From NCBI GenBank assembly GCA_045580225.1, contig JAZNNJ010000025.1, positions 1-54,865 on the forward strand: a stretch of 54,865 nucleotides of DNA, read 5' to 3'. Under the pieces are notes generated by a model. The model ran no database searches and had not been told where the DNA came from. It worked only from the letters and a program-made list of their open reading frames with translations. This stretch comes from CAUUCF01 sp045580225. GTDB taxonomy: Bacteria; Pseudomonadota; Gammaproteobacteria; UBA9339. The translations under genes were made by a program, and so were the position numbers. Positions within the stretch are counted from its first letter, which is position 1, and each line of letters opens with the position of its first letter. Positions 27,841-36,361 of this stretch are shown here, piece after piece.

Positions 27841-28545
27841 CTAATAACGAAATTTAGACAGTTCAAAAGGATGATTATTTTCATCCAATATTTCCCCACC
27901 CAAAGCATCAATCAAAAATTGAGCGGTATGCCACATTTCTTTTAAAACCAGCAAATCCTGTTCATTTTTAGGGTAAGACATATACAGAATTAACCCTTTA
28001 CATCTAAACTTACCCCAAGCATTATTCTTAAAAACCCCACTAGAAGTAGCAGGAACTAATTTAAAGAGCTCATTGCCATCATCATTAAGTTTTGCAAAAG
28101 CACCTCCTGAAGATAATTTTAACTCAGAACCCAAAATTGCCTGATATAATTCGTATCCCTCATAAAAAGTTTGGACAGAATTAGCAACTAACTTTAAAAT
28201 TAAATATTTGGGAGTTTTTTTATTTATCAAAACTGTTTCTGCATGCTGACTAGATAATTCATCCTTCAAACTTTCTTGATGATTTAACTGCGCTAATTTT
28301 TTCTTCCTATCAAGCAATCGCTGCAATTGATTTTTAAAAAAATTATCTATTTTTAAAAAAATTAAGGAATCCCCCTTCAACCAATCAAAAAACTTATTAT
28401 TTACTATCCAGCTCTGCTTTTTTAAATTGTTATTCTTAAAATTCCACCGATTAGAAAAAACTCTTCGACGCTTCTTAAACTTTTTATAACAAAAAAAACA
28501 TAATAATAAAAACAATAAAGCCACAAATAATCTGATCAGCAACAT
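27841..28545 (-). CDS. zipA: Cell division protein ZipA
   Basis: Anchors the FtsZ ring to the inner membrane during division. The product (234 aa from ATG 28545) has an N-terminal membrane helix, then a basic segment (KKFKKRRRVF) and a variable linker. The C-terminal FtsZ-binding domain ends FLIDALGGEILDENNHPF, matching the ZipA pattern IADEVGGVVLDDQ. I use the ATG because AGG lies 6 nt before it; the longer frame starts at a TTG at 28560. E. coli ZipA is 328 aa, so the linker is reduced. The adjacent ligA supports the call, and ZipA points to Gammaproteobacteria. Confidence 0.82.
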   Translation of the reverse strand: MLLIRLFVALLFLLLCFFCYKKFKKRRRVFSNRWNFKNNNLKKQSWIVNNKFFDWLKGDSLIFLKIDNFFKNQLQRLLDRKKKLAQLNHQESLKDELSSQHAETVLINKKTPKYLILKLVANSVQTFYEGYELYQAILGSELKLSSGGAFAKLNDDGNELFKLVPATSSGVFKNNAWGKFRCKGLILYMSYPKNEQDLLVLKEMWHTAQFLIDALGGEILDENNHPFELSKFRY

Positions 28546-28644
28546 ATTTGACCTATTCAAGCATTACTAAAAAACTATTTAATGATAACAATCCATATTA
28601 TAAATTGCAACTTTACTTTAAAAAGTTACTAACGCAGTTGTATA

Positions 28645-29736
28645 TTACAATACTACATCAATAATTCCGCTTCCTAAAACTAAATCATCTTGGTAAAAGG
28701 CAATAGTTTGGCCAGGAGAAATTGCTTTTTGTAAGTTTATAAACTCTACCTGCAAATCACCATTTTTTAGGGGTATAACTTTCACTTTTTGTACCTGGTG
28801 AGATGAACGAATTTTCGCACAGCAATCTAACTGATCACCTAAATTATCTATTCCTAACCAATTAATTTTTACTGCTATCAATTTATTTTTCATCGTTTGA
28901 TCTTCATAATCAACAACTACTTCATTTTTATCTTTATTTAAACTTACTACATACAGCGGCTTATCAGAACTTACCCTTAACCCTTTTCTTTGTCCAATAG
29001 TATAATTCCATATCCCCTGATGCTGCCCTAACACCTTGCCTGCCCTATTAACTATATACCCAATTCTATTATTTACCTGTAACAATTCTTTATAATTACC
29101 TCCATAAAAATCCTGACTATCCGGCTTATCAGCAACTTTCATATTATGTTTTTTAGCTATATCTCTCACCATATTTTTAGTATAAACCCCGAGTGGAAAT
29201 AGTATATTTTCTAACTGAGATGATTCTAGCCTAGATAAAAAATACGATTGATCTTTGTCTAAATCAACAGCCTTTTTTAAAAAAAAAATTCCACCGATAT
29301 TTTCAATCCTAGCGTAATGCCCAGTAGCGAATTTATCAAAATTAATTCCTTTCTTCTTAGCTAAACAAGGTAAAGCTTTAAACTTAATTAAAGAATTACA
29401 CCAAACACAAGGATTAGGAGTGCGACCATTTAAGTATTCTTTTCTAAAATTATTAAGCACACTGTTTTCATACTCTTTTGAACAATCAAAAACATATAGA
29501 GGAATTCCTATTTCCTCACAAATAATTTTCACTGCATCGATACTTGCTTGCTCGTTTGGCTTTAAACAAGAATTATTTATTTTCAACGCACCCATTTGGT
29601 CATAAAGTTTTTCATAAATACCACCCTTACCCCAAAGAGTCATAGTCGTACCGATCACCTCATGACCTTGCTGTTTTAGCAACAAAGCTGCCACAGAAGA
29701 ATCTACTCCACCTGACATTCCCACTAAAATCTTCAT
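28645..29736 (-). CDS. mnmA: tRNA 2-thiouridylase MnmA, unusual subtype
   Basis: Thiolates the wobble uridine of tRNAs for Lys, Glu and Gln. The product (363 aa from ATG 29736) has the PP-loop GMSGGVDSS at 6-14, Cys57 in NNSCLKP, a CVWC pair at 110-113 in NPCVWCNSLIKF, ATGHYARI and DKDQSYFL. In the region where E. coli MnmA has the sulfur-carrying Cys199 (DSxxxCFIG) this protein reads DSQDFYGGNY at 206-215, without a Cys. I recall this Cys pattern from MnmA proteins of anaerobes and Bacteroidetes-like bacteria rather than from gammaproteobacteria. Function as tRNA thiolase is still likely. The long frame starts at a TTG; I use the ATG. It lies 12 bp after nadA. Confidence 0.9.
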   Translation of the reverse strand: MKILVGMSGGVDSSVAALLLKQQGHEVIGTTMTLWGKGGIYEKLYDQMGALKINNSCLKPNEQASIDAVKIICEEIGIPLYVFDCSKEYENSVLNNFRKEYLNGRTPNPCVWCNSLIKFKALPCLAKKKGINFDKFATGHYARIENIGGIFFLKKAVDLDKDQSYFLSRLESSQLENILFPLGVYTKNMVRDIAKKHNMKVADKPDSQDFYGGNYKELLQVNNRIGYIVNRAGKVLGQHQGIWNYTIGQRKGLRVSSDKPLYVVSLNKDKNEVVVDYEDQTMKNKLIAVKINWLGIDNLGDQLDCCAKIRSSHQVQKVKVIPLKNGDLQVEFINLQKAISPGQTIAFYQDDLVLGSGIIDVVL

Positions 29737-29748
29737 ACTTTTCAAAAA

Positions 29749-30687
29749 CTAAACATCTAGCATTTTTACCAACGTTAACCTAGCTCTTTCAAAGACCGAA
29801 TCAGAAACTTTTATTTCATTAACTTCATTTTCTAAACAATTTAAAATATCGGTTAAAGTATTGAGCTTCATAGTATCGCAAACTAAACGGCTACTAATCA
29901 GTATAAATTTTTTTCCTCGATAATCTCTTTTTAACCTGTCAACGACACCTTTTTCAGTAATAATAACAAATTCTTTATTTATACTAGCTCCAATATAATC
30001 AATAATTTCCTTAGTAGAACCTACAAAATTCGCTAATGCAACTACTTCATCACGACATTCCGGATGAGCAATAATTTCAGCGTATGGATATTTACACTTA
30101 ACATTTTGAACATCCTCAACGGTTACATTAGAATGTACAGGACAAAAACCCGAATAAGAAATTATCCTTACATTTTGTAATTGCTTTTCTACCCATTTGC
30201 CAAGATGCATATCAGGCACAAATAAAACTTCTGGTACTCGTAAACTTCGCACAACTTCTACTGCATTCGAGCTAGTGCAACAAATATCACTTTCAGCCTT
30301 TATTTCGGCAGAAGAATTAATATAACAAATGACTGGAATATTCGGATGTAAAATCTTAAACTGCCGCAACTGTTCTAAATTTAACATGTCCGCCATAGCG
30401 CATCCTGCATTAATATTTGGCAGTAAAACTTTTTTATTAGGATTTAGCAGTTTAGCACTCTGAGCCATAAAATGCACCCCTGCAAAAATAATAATTTCAG
30501 CATCAACCTTACTCGCTATTTGACTCAAATAAAAAGAATCACCTACAAAATCTGAGACTGTATCGATTTCAATCGATTGATAATAATGAGTAAGTATTAC
30601 TGCTTTTTTTTTACGTTTAAGCTGAATAATTTTATCTTTTATTTCATGTAACTCATAAACATTAGAATCATCTATAATACTACCCAT
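29749..30687 (-). CDS. nadA: Quinolinate synthase A
   Basis: Condenses iminoaspartate with dihydroxyacetone phosphate to quinolinate, the second step of NAD synthesis, using a [4Fe-4S] cluster. The product (312 aa from ATG 30687) shows AVILTHYYQS early, and the three cluster cysteines in NAGCAMADM, DICCTSSNA and AHPECRDEV. The long frame begins at TTG 30723 and would add 12 residues; neither start has a strong ribosome binding site. nadC, which uses quinolinate, is at 50.4-51.3 kb. nadB is not in the window. Its own promoter was not identified. Confidence 0.95.
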   Translation of the reverse strand: MGSIIDDSNVYELHEIKDKIIQLKRKKKAVILTHYYQSIEIDTVSDFVGDSFYLSQIASKVDAEIIIFAGVHFMAQSAKLLNPNKKVLLPNINAGCAMADMLNLEQLRQFKILHPNIPVICYINSSAEIKAESDICCTSSNAVEVVRSLRVPEVLFVPDMHLGKWVEKQLQNVRIISYSGFCPVHSNVTVEDVQNVKCKYPYAEIIAHPECRDEVVALANFVGSTKEIIDYIGASINKEFVIITEKGVVDRLKRDYRGKKFILISSRLVCDTMKLNTLTDILNCLENEVNEIKVSDSVFERARLTLVKMLDV

Positions 30688-30794
30688 ACTTATAACTATT
30701 AACCTTACCTTATCTACCCGCAAATATATTATAAATATTAATCTTCTTCAAGCATTGATTATCAAACATTATTTTATAAAATAAACTACTTTAC

Positions 30795-30826
30795 AAAAAA
30801 AGAGCCGAAAAATCCGGCTCTTTTTT
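30795..30826 (-). terminator. Rho-independent terminator of the autotransporter gene
   Basis: GAGCCG (30802-30807) pairs with CGGCTC (30815-30820) around a 7-nt loop, flanked by an A-run and a T-run that extend the stem. It works in both directions and lies 14 bp after the stop of the autotransporter on the minus strand. Confidence 0.92.
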
Positions 30827-30840
30827 AACTTCCTACTTTA

Positions 30841-33800
30841 TTATTTAAATAAGTAACTAACTCCTAACTGAGCATTTATTCCATTAATTCCTCCATTAAT
30901 AAAATCTACACTTCCATGCAGCACACAACACTTACTAAAAGACTTTTCTAGACCAAATCCGTAACGAACATACGGTTTGATGCTTAATCTGTCTAATTTG
31001 ACATTATCTACCTTTACTCGTGTTTTATCCACAACATTAAAGACCATTTTAGCATGAGCAAAAGCTTTTATACCGTAATTAAATTTACCATCTACTTTCA
31101 AACCCGGCGTAATCTGCATACCATGTAATACTTTAGAATTTACTGATAAATTAGAACTATCAGTATAATCTTCACTATTTACCAAACTATACGATAATAA
31201 ACAATTAGGTTGAACATTAAACTGCCCATCTCCTAATTTAAAATTATACCCACTCTTTACAACAATACCGAAGGTGAAATTACTAAAATCACCAGTATTT
31301 CTAATCGTTCTACCTTCTACCTCGTGATACCCAATACTAACCGCATTTGATACATAAAATGCACCGTTACTTAATTTCGAAGCTAAACCTAACAAACCAC
31401 CATTTTGATAAGTACTAACCCCATCGAAAGTTTGATGAGAACCTACGTAACCACCATATAACGATCCCACTAATCCCCAATTTTTATTAACGTGCAATAA
31501 ATCACTGTTCCAACCTAACATACTACCGTAACTGGCATTTTCTACTTTAGGGCCACCATCTAAACCTACCTTGCCAAAACCACCGTAACTACTTGACCAA
31601 ACCCCTTTCTGATTATTTAAATTAGTTAAAGCTACATCATAACCGTTTATTTGGGTTAAATAACTACCAACCAAAGAAGCTACCGGTGTCATTAAAGCCG
31701 AAGAAGCACTTCTCAATCTCTTAAAAATTACATCAGTACCATCATTACTAACTCCGTAAACGTTAACTGGTCCAGCTACTTCAAAGTCACCAGCATAAGC
31801 AAAATTACCTTCTAATTCATCACCATTACTACTAAATGCAACTTCTATTTGATTACTATCCACATCTGAAATAATATTTAATTTAGTGATATTCAATTTA
31901 TTATTATTATTAACAGTTACACTTTCACACTCAAAACGATCCATTTCGCCTTTTTTCAAATTAACATCTAGCCAAACCTGTGAATTATCACTCAAGGTTA
32001 GATTCTTTAGTTTAATGATACTAGCTTCACTATTAATAAGATTCAATGTACCACCACCAGAAGTAAAGTTAACACTATTACCAGCATCAGATAAATAACT
32101 GTCTTTTTTAACAGTTACAAAAGATATATTTCCGCTCTCTAAAACAACATCAAAAAGTCCATTACTAAATTCAACCTCACCATTTTCAACATTCACCTTA
32201 ACTGGATCAACAACCCCATTAAAGATAAACCTCCCTTTTCCTTTTAGTTCAACTGTATTATCCACACTATCCGATACAATATCCCCATCAAAAATTACTT
32301 CCTGTCCCTCTTGAGATTCTAATGTCCATTTTAAAATATGTCCTTCATCAATTTTCCTAAAATCAAAAGAAGTATCTTTCTCTCCTATCACGAACTTACC
32401 TTTAAAAGATGAGTGTATTTTAACTTCTTTGTCATTTGCCATTACATCATTCCCAAGCTCACCTAAATAAGTCTTTTTCACCTTATCCACTATTTTATTA
32501 GTTACACCATTACCAGAAACAAAATCCGACTCTGGTTTTTCTGAATCTAAACAAACTCCTTCATCTACTATCGTTTGTTTAGAAGCAATATCGAATAAAG
32601 AATCATCTATTTTAAACAAATTTTGAATAAATTCATTTTCTGTTTTAGGATACCTAGAATCTAAACCTCTTAATACTTCATAATTACTAGGTAAATAACC
32701 TTTCGGAAATACCCCATCTTCAACCAATTTATCAACCAATCCTAAATAAGTAGGAGTTTCATCTAAATGTTTATTACTATATTCTGTTACATACGAACCA
32801 AATTTAGATAGTACCTCATCTTTAGTTGATTCTGATATATTAATTTTAATTTCTAAATATTTCCTTAAATTTCTCACAAATTCTCTTTCATCCTTTGGAA
32901 AATTAGCATCCAAAGAACGAAATTTTTTATATTCCTTAAAACTATTAGCGCTAATTACATTATTCTTCACTAATATTTTCCGGAATTCTTCATAATTACT
33001 AGCAGATACATCAAGATTCTTACCAAGAATTAACTGCTTAACCTCATCAGAAAATAATTTACCTCTTACTTTTCTATAAGTTAAACGTTTACTAACAAAT
33101 GCTCTATCATCTTCATCAAACTCAGGTCTCATACTCAAAAATTCTTGATAAGTATTTGGAAAAATATCCTCATTACTATCAATAAAATTATTGTCTATTA
33201 AAAATTGCCTATAAGATTTATAATCAACAATATGACTAAAATTCTTTTTTTCATCCATTAATAAACGATTAACTTTCAACGAAGAAAGAATTCTTTCTTG
33301 AAGCATAAATCTAATTTCATCCTGTTCCTGACCAATATTTTTTATTTTTTCTTGGGCATTGCTCTTCACATTCCTTTCCCAAAACCAACTTTCTTTTAAT
33401 ATGTTTTGAAATGTCACCAATTGATTACCTAATAGAGCATATTTATCTTTCAAACATCCCATATCGCATTTTTTATACTTATCAGACCTTTCTGTGTTTG
33501 TATTTAACATCGTAGAATAATTTTTTAAATCACGCTTAACATTTTCTAATTGCCCCTCTATTTTCTCTGTGCGTTCTTTAGATTGTTTTATTGCTAAACT
33601 AGCCTCACGTTTTCTATTACGTTTGTCGCTATTAAAAGAAGAAAACCTACCATTATTATCATCGTATGTTTTCTTATGCTTAGCAAGTTCACTTTCTGCA
33701 TTATCTTTTTCTTTAATAAGTGCTTGTTTTTGTCCTTCTAGTTCGTTAATTTTGTTTGTAATAAAAGGAGATGATAAATACTGCGTCTGCGTTATAACAT

Positions 33801-33906
33801 TACTCGCATTAACCCCTACGCTAAATATAAATACACCAGCTAAAAACGCGCACCTCAAAATACCTAACAACTTATTTTTTAAAAAATTTCTTGCATTATT
33901 TGTCAT
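30841..33906 (-). CDS. Autotransporter with coiled coil, repeats and beta-barrel translocator domain
   Basis: A 1021-aa secreted surface protein. The N-terminus carries a long signal peptide (hydrophobic core about 14-33). Residues about 50-215 form a charged coiled coil (INELEGQKQALIKEKDN). Residues about 228-433 hold three diverged copies of a 50-residue repeat. A beta-rich stalk occupies about 490-740, with strands such as GTLNLINSEAS. The last 275 residues have the autotransporter barrel pattern: WSSSYGGFGKVGLDG, LGLASKLSNGAFYVSNAVSIG, ending GINAQLGVSYLFK. The final residue is Lys rather than an aromatic residue, which is unusual for barrel assembly. A TATAAT sequence at 33982-33977 could be a -10 box, but its -35 partner is poor. 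It stands alone with a terminator. The ligand or role in host contact is unknown. Confidence 0.85.
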   Translation of the reverse strand: MTNNARNFLKNKLLGILRCAFLAGVFIFSVGVNASNVITQTQYLSSPFITNKINELEGQKQALIKEKDNAESELAKHKKTYDDNNGRFSSFNSDKRNRKREASLAIKQSKERTEKIEGQLENVKRDLKNYSTMLNTNTERSDKYKKCDMGCLKDKYALLGNQLVTFQNILKESWFWERNVKSNAQEKIKNIGQEQDEIRFMLQERILSSLKVNRLLMDEKKNFSHIVDYKSYRQFLIDNNFIDSNEDIFPNTYQEFLSMRPEFDEDDRAFVSKRLTYRKVRGKLFSDEVKQLILGKNLDVSASNYEEFRKILVKNNVISANSFKEYKKFRSLDANFPKDEREFVRNLRKYLEIKINISESTKDEVLSKFGSYVTEYSNKHLDETPTYLGLVDKLVEDGVFPKGYLPSNYEVLRGLDSRYPKTENEFIQNLFKIDDSLFDIASKQTIVDEGVCLDSEKPESDFVSGNGVTNKIVDKVKKTYLGELGNDVMANDKEVKIHSSFKGKFVIGEKDTSFDFRKIDEGHILKWTLESQEGQEVIFDGDIVSDSVDNTVELKGKGRFIFNGVVDPVKVNVENGEVEFSNGLFDVVLESGNISFVTVKKDSYLSDAGNSVNFTSGGGTLNLINSEASIIKLKNLTLSDNSQVWLDVNLKKGEMDRFECESVTVNNNNKLNITKLNIISDVDSNQIEVAFSSNGDELEGNFAYAGDFEVAGPVNVYGVSNDGTDVIFKRLRSASSALMTPVASLVGSYLTQINGYDVALTNLNNQKGVWSSSYGGFGKVGLDGGPKVENASYGSMLGWNSDLLHVNKNWGLVGSLYGGYVGSHQTFDGVSTYQNGGLLGLASKLSNGAFYVSNAVSIGYHEVEGRTIRNTGDFSNFTFGIVVKSGYNFKLGDGQFNVQPNCLLSYSLVNSEDYTDSSNLSVNSKVLHGMQITPGLKVDGKFNYGIKAFAHAKMVFNVVDKTRVKVDNVKLDRLSIKPYVRYGFGLEKSFSKCCVLHGSVDFINGGINGINAQLGVSYLFK
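32608..33225 (-). repeat. Three-copy 50-residue protein repeat in the autotransporter passenger
   Basis: Residues 228-280, 304-353 and 386-433 share a pattern: a helix of the form YxxFxxxLVxNNxI, a spacer, then YxEFxxLxxxFPxDExEFV. Examples are NYEEFRKILVKNNVIS with ANFPKDEREFVRNL, and TYLGLVDKLVEDGVFP with SRYPKTENEFIQNL. The copies are clearly diverged, so the duplication is old. Confidence 0.7.
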
Positions 33907-34022
33907 AACTAACTACTCATCTTTCAAATAATTATAATATTTAGATAATAAGATACCACGTTAACCTTAAGAAAATATTATACGCGCTAACAAGTTTAAT
34001 ATTGGCAATATAATCTTAACCT

Positions 34023-36353
34023 TTAAACTAACCGACAAGCACATCTAAACATACAATTATTACAAAAACCAACATCTATTGGATTCATTTCTGATCTTCC
34101 AGAAATAAAATCTTTTGCTAAATCTTCAATTTTTAACCGCCAATACTCTAATAAACCATCTTTGTCTTTATGAAATTTACTAGCTATCTCTTTAACTGAG
34201 CAAGTTAATAATTTTACTTTATTAGCAATTAAATAAGCAATTCCAAAGTAATTAATTTCAGGATTACTCAGCAAATATAAAGGAATTTGTAAATTACTCA
34301 TTCGATCTTGATTCCAATTAGAAATTGATAAACTTGTATTACCAGTTTTATAATCAATTAAATAATAATCATTACCAACCAAATCTAAGCGATCAATACG
34401 TAAATTTAGAACTTGGTTTAAAATTTTTAGTGAATATTCATTTTCAATTTCAATAACCCTAAATACGGGACGTTTTTTTTCTACACTAAACCAATCCATT
34501 ATAATACGTTTTAAACATTGCTTTTCTATTAACTCTTCATCTAGCAAATAATTATCTATATATTGCTCTTCTAGTTCTTTAACTGGAACATTACCAAAAG
34601 AACAATGTCTATAATAATCAGCTAAAAATTTATGTAATTTAATCCCTCTTTCCCGTCTTTTATCATAAATTAAATTTTGCCTAGGATTAATTTTCAAATA
34701 ATATTTTAAGAAAGCACGAAAAGGACATTTACCTTGCTCTTCTAAAATTTGAAGCGATAATCTAGAATTTAGACTTTTTGCTTTATAAACTTGCGGTATC
34801 AACTGTAATTTTTTTGCTAATTTTAATTTTACTTTTTTACTTAAAAAAAACTCCTCACCTACTTCACTAACATCATGAATCAGTGGGCTAAACTCTAAAT
34901 TCTCTTCATCTTGAGAATAGCTAAAAACTACTTGCTTAGCACATTTCTTATAATTGTCTAATAGAAATTTAGCATATTTTAATTCCTGTGAATATGATGA
35001 ATGAGGTAAATTAAGCGCTTGTTGCCAAGATATATCTAAACACGGATTTAACCTAACTATATCCGGCCATTTCTTTTCATCACACTGAGTTACCCATAAT
35101 GCATCAAATTTAACACCTACAACATCAGCTTGACTAATAAAATTAATTTTAGCTTTTTTGTTTATAACTATAATATCTTCATGCAATGCTTGACAAAATA
35201 ACTTACCTGCTAAATAACCACTAATTTTTGGAAACCAATTACTACGTTTAGATAATTTAAACATTTGAGAACGAATTTGGTTCAATACTTCAATTTGTTC
35301 ATCTAAAAGTTCTACATTCGTTGCAAAATTAATTTCATTTAAAAATTTGAGCCAAATATCTATCCATACATCTAACGAGTACAACTCATTTAATGACTCC
35401 CAAAACACAGCTATCAATTCTAAATTACTCAATAGAGAAGCATCAGCGAACTCCATTACCATAGATAATGAACATTCCGGAATAATACAATTATCAACCT
35501 TTTGAAATAATAAATGTCTAACAACCACCTCTTTTTCCCAATTACCCCACAAAGGAGATAAAATAAAAGTCTGCCAAAATGATTTAGTCAAATAAGTAGG
35601 TGGATCCAATAAATATTTTAAAAAAGTACCTATTGAAGTATCAATTAATTTTAATGTTCTAACAACATTATAATTATCAAAATTTTTGTATTTTAATAAA
35701 TGTATTGCTATAGGCAACTGTTTTTGAAAATCATATAAAATAATCCCGTATTTTCCCTCCGGTTGATCAATTATCCAAGAAATTGCTACATCTAATTCAT
35801 TTTGATAACTACCAAACCGAATTTTCATTTGATTAGCAATATTACTATAAATATCCAGATAATTACAAATAACTTTTTGCTGCCGTAATTTATCCAAAAA
35901 AATTCTTTCTTGAGGAATATTATCATTAAATCCTACTAAAGTTATGTGATAATTATCCCCAATTAATGATACTTTATCTAACAAATCCACATTACAAATT
36001 AACTGGTGTATTTTTAAAAAATTACAAAACTCTTTATATTTTTCCTGTATACCTTCTAAATCACTTGAAAACATGATCTGATCATTTGTTAAATTCCAAT
36101 GCTTAGTTAAATAAAACAAACTCATTAAATCTTCTTGGTAAACTAAGAATTTGCTTCCTTGTAAAATAAATTGCCAAATTACCCGCTCTTCCCAAACAGA
36201 TACCAAATTTCGTCTTAAAAAAGGATTAATCTCCAGAATCCACTCAAAAACAGACAAAACTCTAGGTAGCTCTATATACTCAAAATAATCTTGAATCAAC
36301 CAATAGGCCAACTGTTCAGTTGGCGTAATAACAATTGATAAATCCTTGTTCAC
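34023..36353 (-). CDS. RecB-family PD-(D/E)XK nuclease with iron-sulfur cysteines (AddB-like, probable DNA repair protein)
   Basis: A 776-aa protein with a C-terminal RecB-type nuclease domain: H in RERGIKLHKFLADY, D in LRIDRLDLVGND, and LIDYKTGNT, the three acidic/Lys motifs. One Cys in GKCPFRAFLKY and a cluster CNNCMFRCACR at the C-terminus match the four-cysteine iron-sulfur staple of AddB nucleases. The first 500 residues look like an inactive helicase, since no Walker A motif is visible. The chain is a little shorter than the proteobacterial 'probable DNA repair protein' family it resembles. The start is GTG with AAAGG 4 nt before it. It follows glyS by 8 bp. No AddA-type helicase partner is in the window. 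Confidence 0.8.
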   Translation of the reverse strand: MNKDLSIVITPTEQLAYWLIQDYFEYIELPRVLSVFEWILEINPFLRRNLVSVWEERVIWQFILQGSKFLVYQEDLMSLFYLTKHWNLTNDQIMFSSDLEGIQEKYKEFCNFLKIHQLICNVDLLDKVSLIGDNYHITLVGFNDNIPQERIFLDKLRQQKVICNYLDIYSNIANQMKIRFGSYQNELDVAISWIIDQPEGKYGIILYDFQKQLPIAIHLLKYKNFDNYNVVRTLKLIDTSIGTFLKYLLDPPTYLTKSFWQTFILSPLWGNWEKEVVVRHLLFQKVDNCIIPECSLSMVMEFADASLLSNLELIAVFWESLNELYSLDVWIDIWLKFLNEINFATNVELLDEQIEVLNQIRSQMFKLSKRSNWFPKISGYLAGKLFCQALHEDIIVINKKAKINFISQADVVGVKFDALWVTQCDEKKWPDIVRLNPCLDISWQQALNLPHSSYSQELKYAKFLLDNYKKCAKQVVFSYSQDEENLEFSPLIHDVSEVGEEFFLSKKVKLKLAKKLQLIPQVYKAKSLNSRLSLQILEEQGKCPFRAFLKYYLKINPRQNLIYDKRRERGIKLHKFLADYYRHCSFGNVPVKELEEQYIDNYLLDEELIEKQCLKRIIMDWFSVEKKRPVFRVIEIENEYSLKILNQVLNLRIDRLDLVGNDYYLIDYKTGNTSLSISNWNQDRMSNLQIPLYLLSNPEINYFGIAYLIANKVKLLTCSVKEIASKFHKDKDGLLEYWRLKIEDLAKDFISGRSEMNPIDVGFCNNCMFRCACRLV

Positions 36354-36361
36354 TTAACCTT

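Noticed and set aside
28590..28644. Weak AT-rich hairpin between zipA and mnmA as a terminator
   Set aside because: The stem is short and has no GC core or clean T-run.
30841..33931. Plus-strand frames opposite the autotransporter
   Set aside because: Composition is that of antisense to a coding gene; no signal, start or domain support.
33977..33982. TATAAT as promoter of the autotransporter
   Set aside because: The nearest TTGCCA is 20 bp away and the 17-bp position has no -35 match, so it is kept only as a remark in the gene entry.
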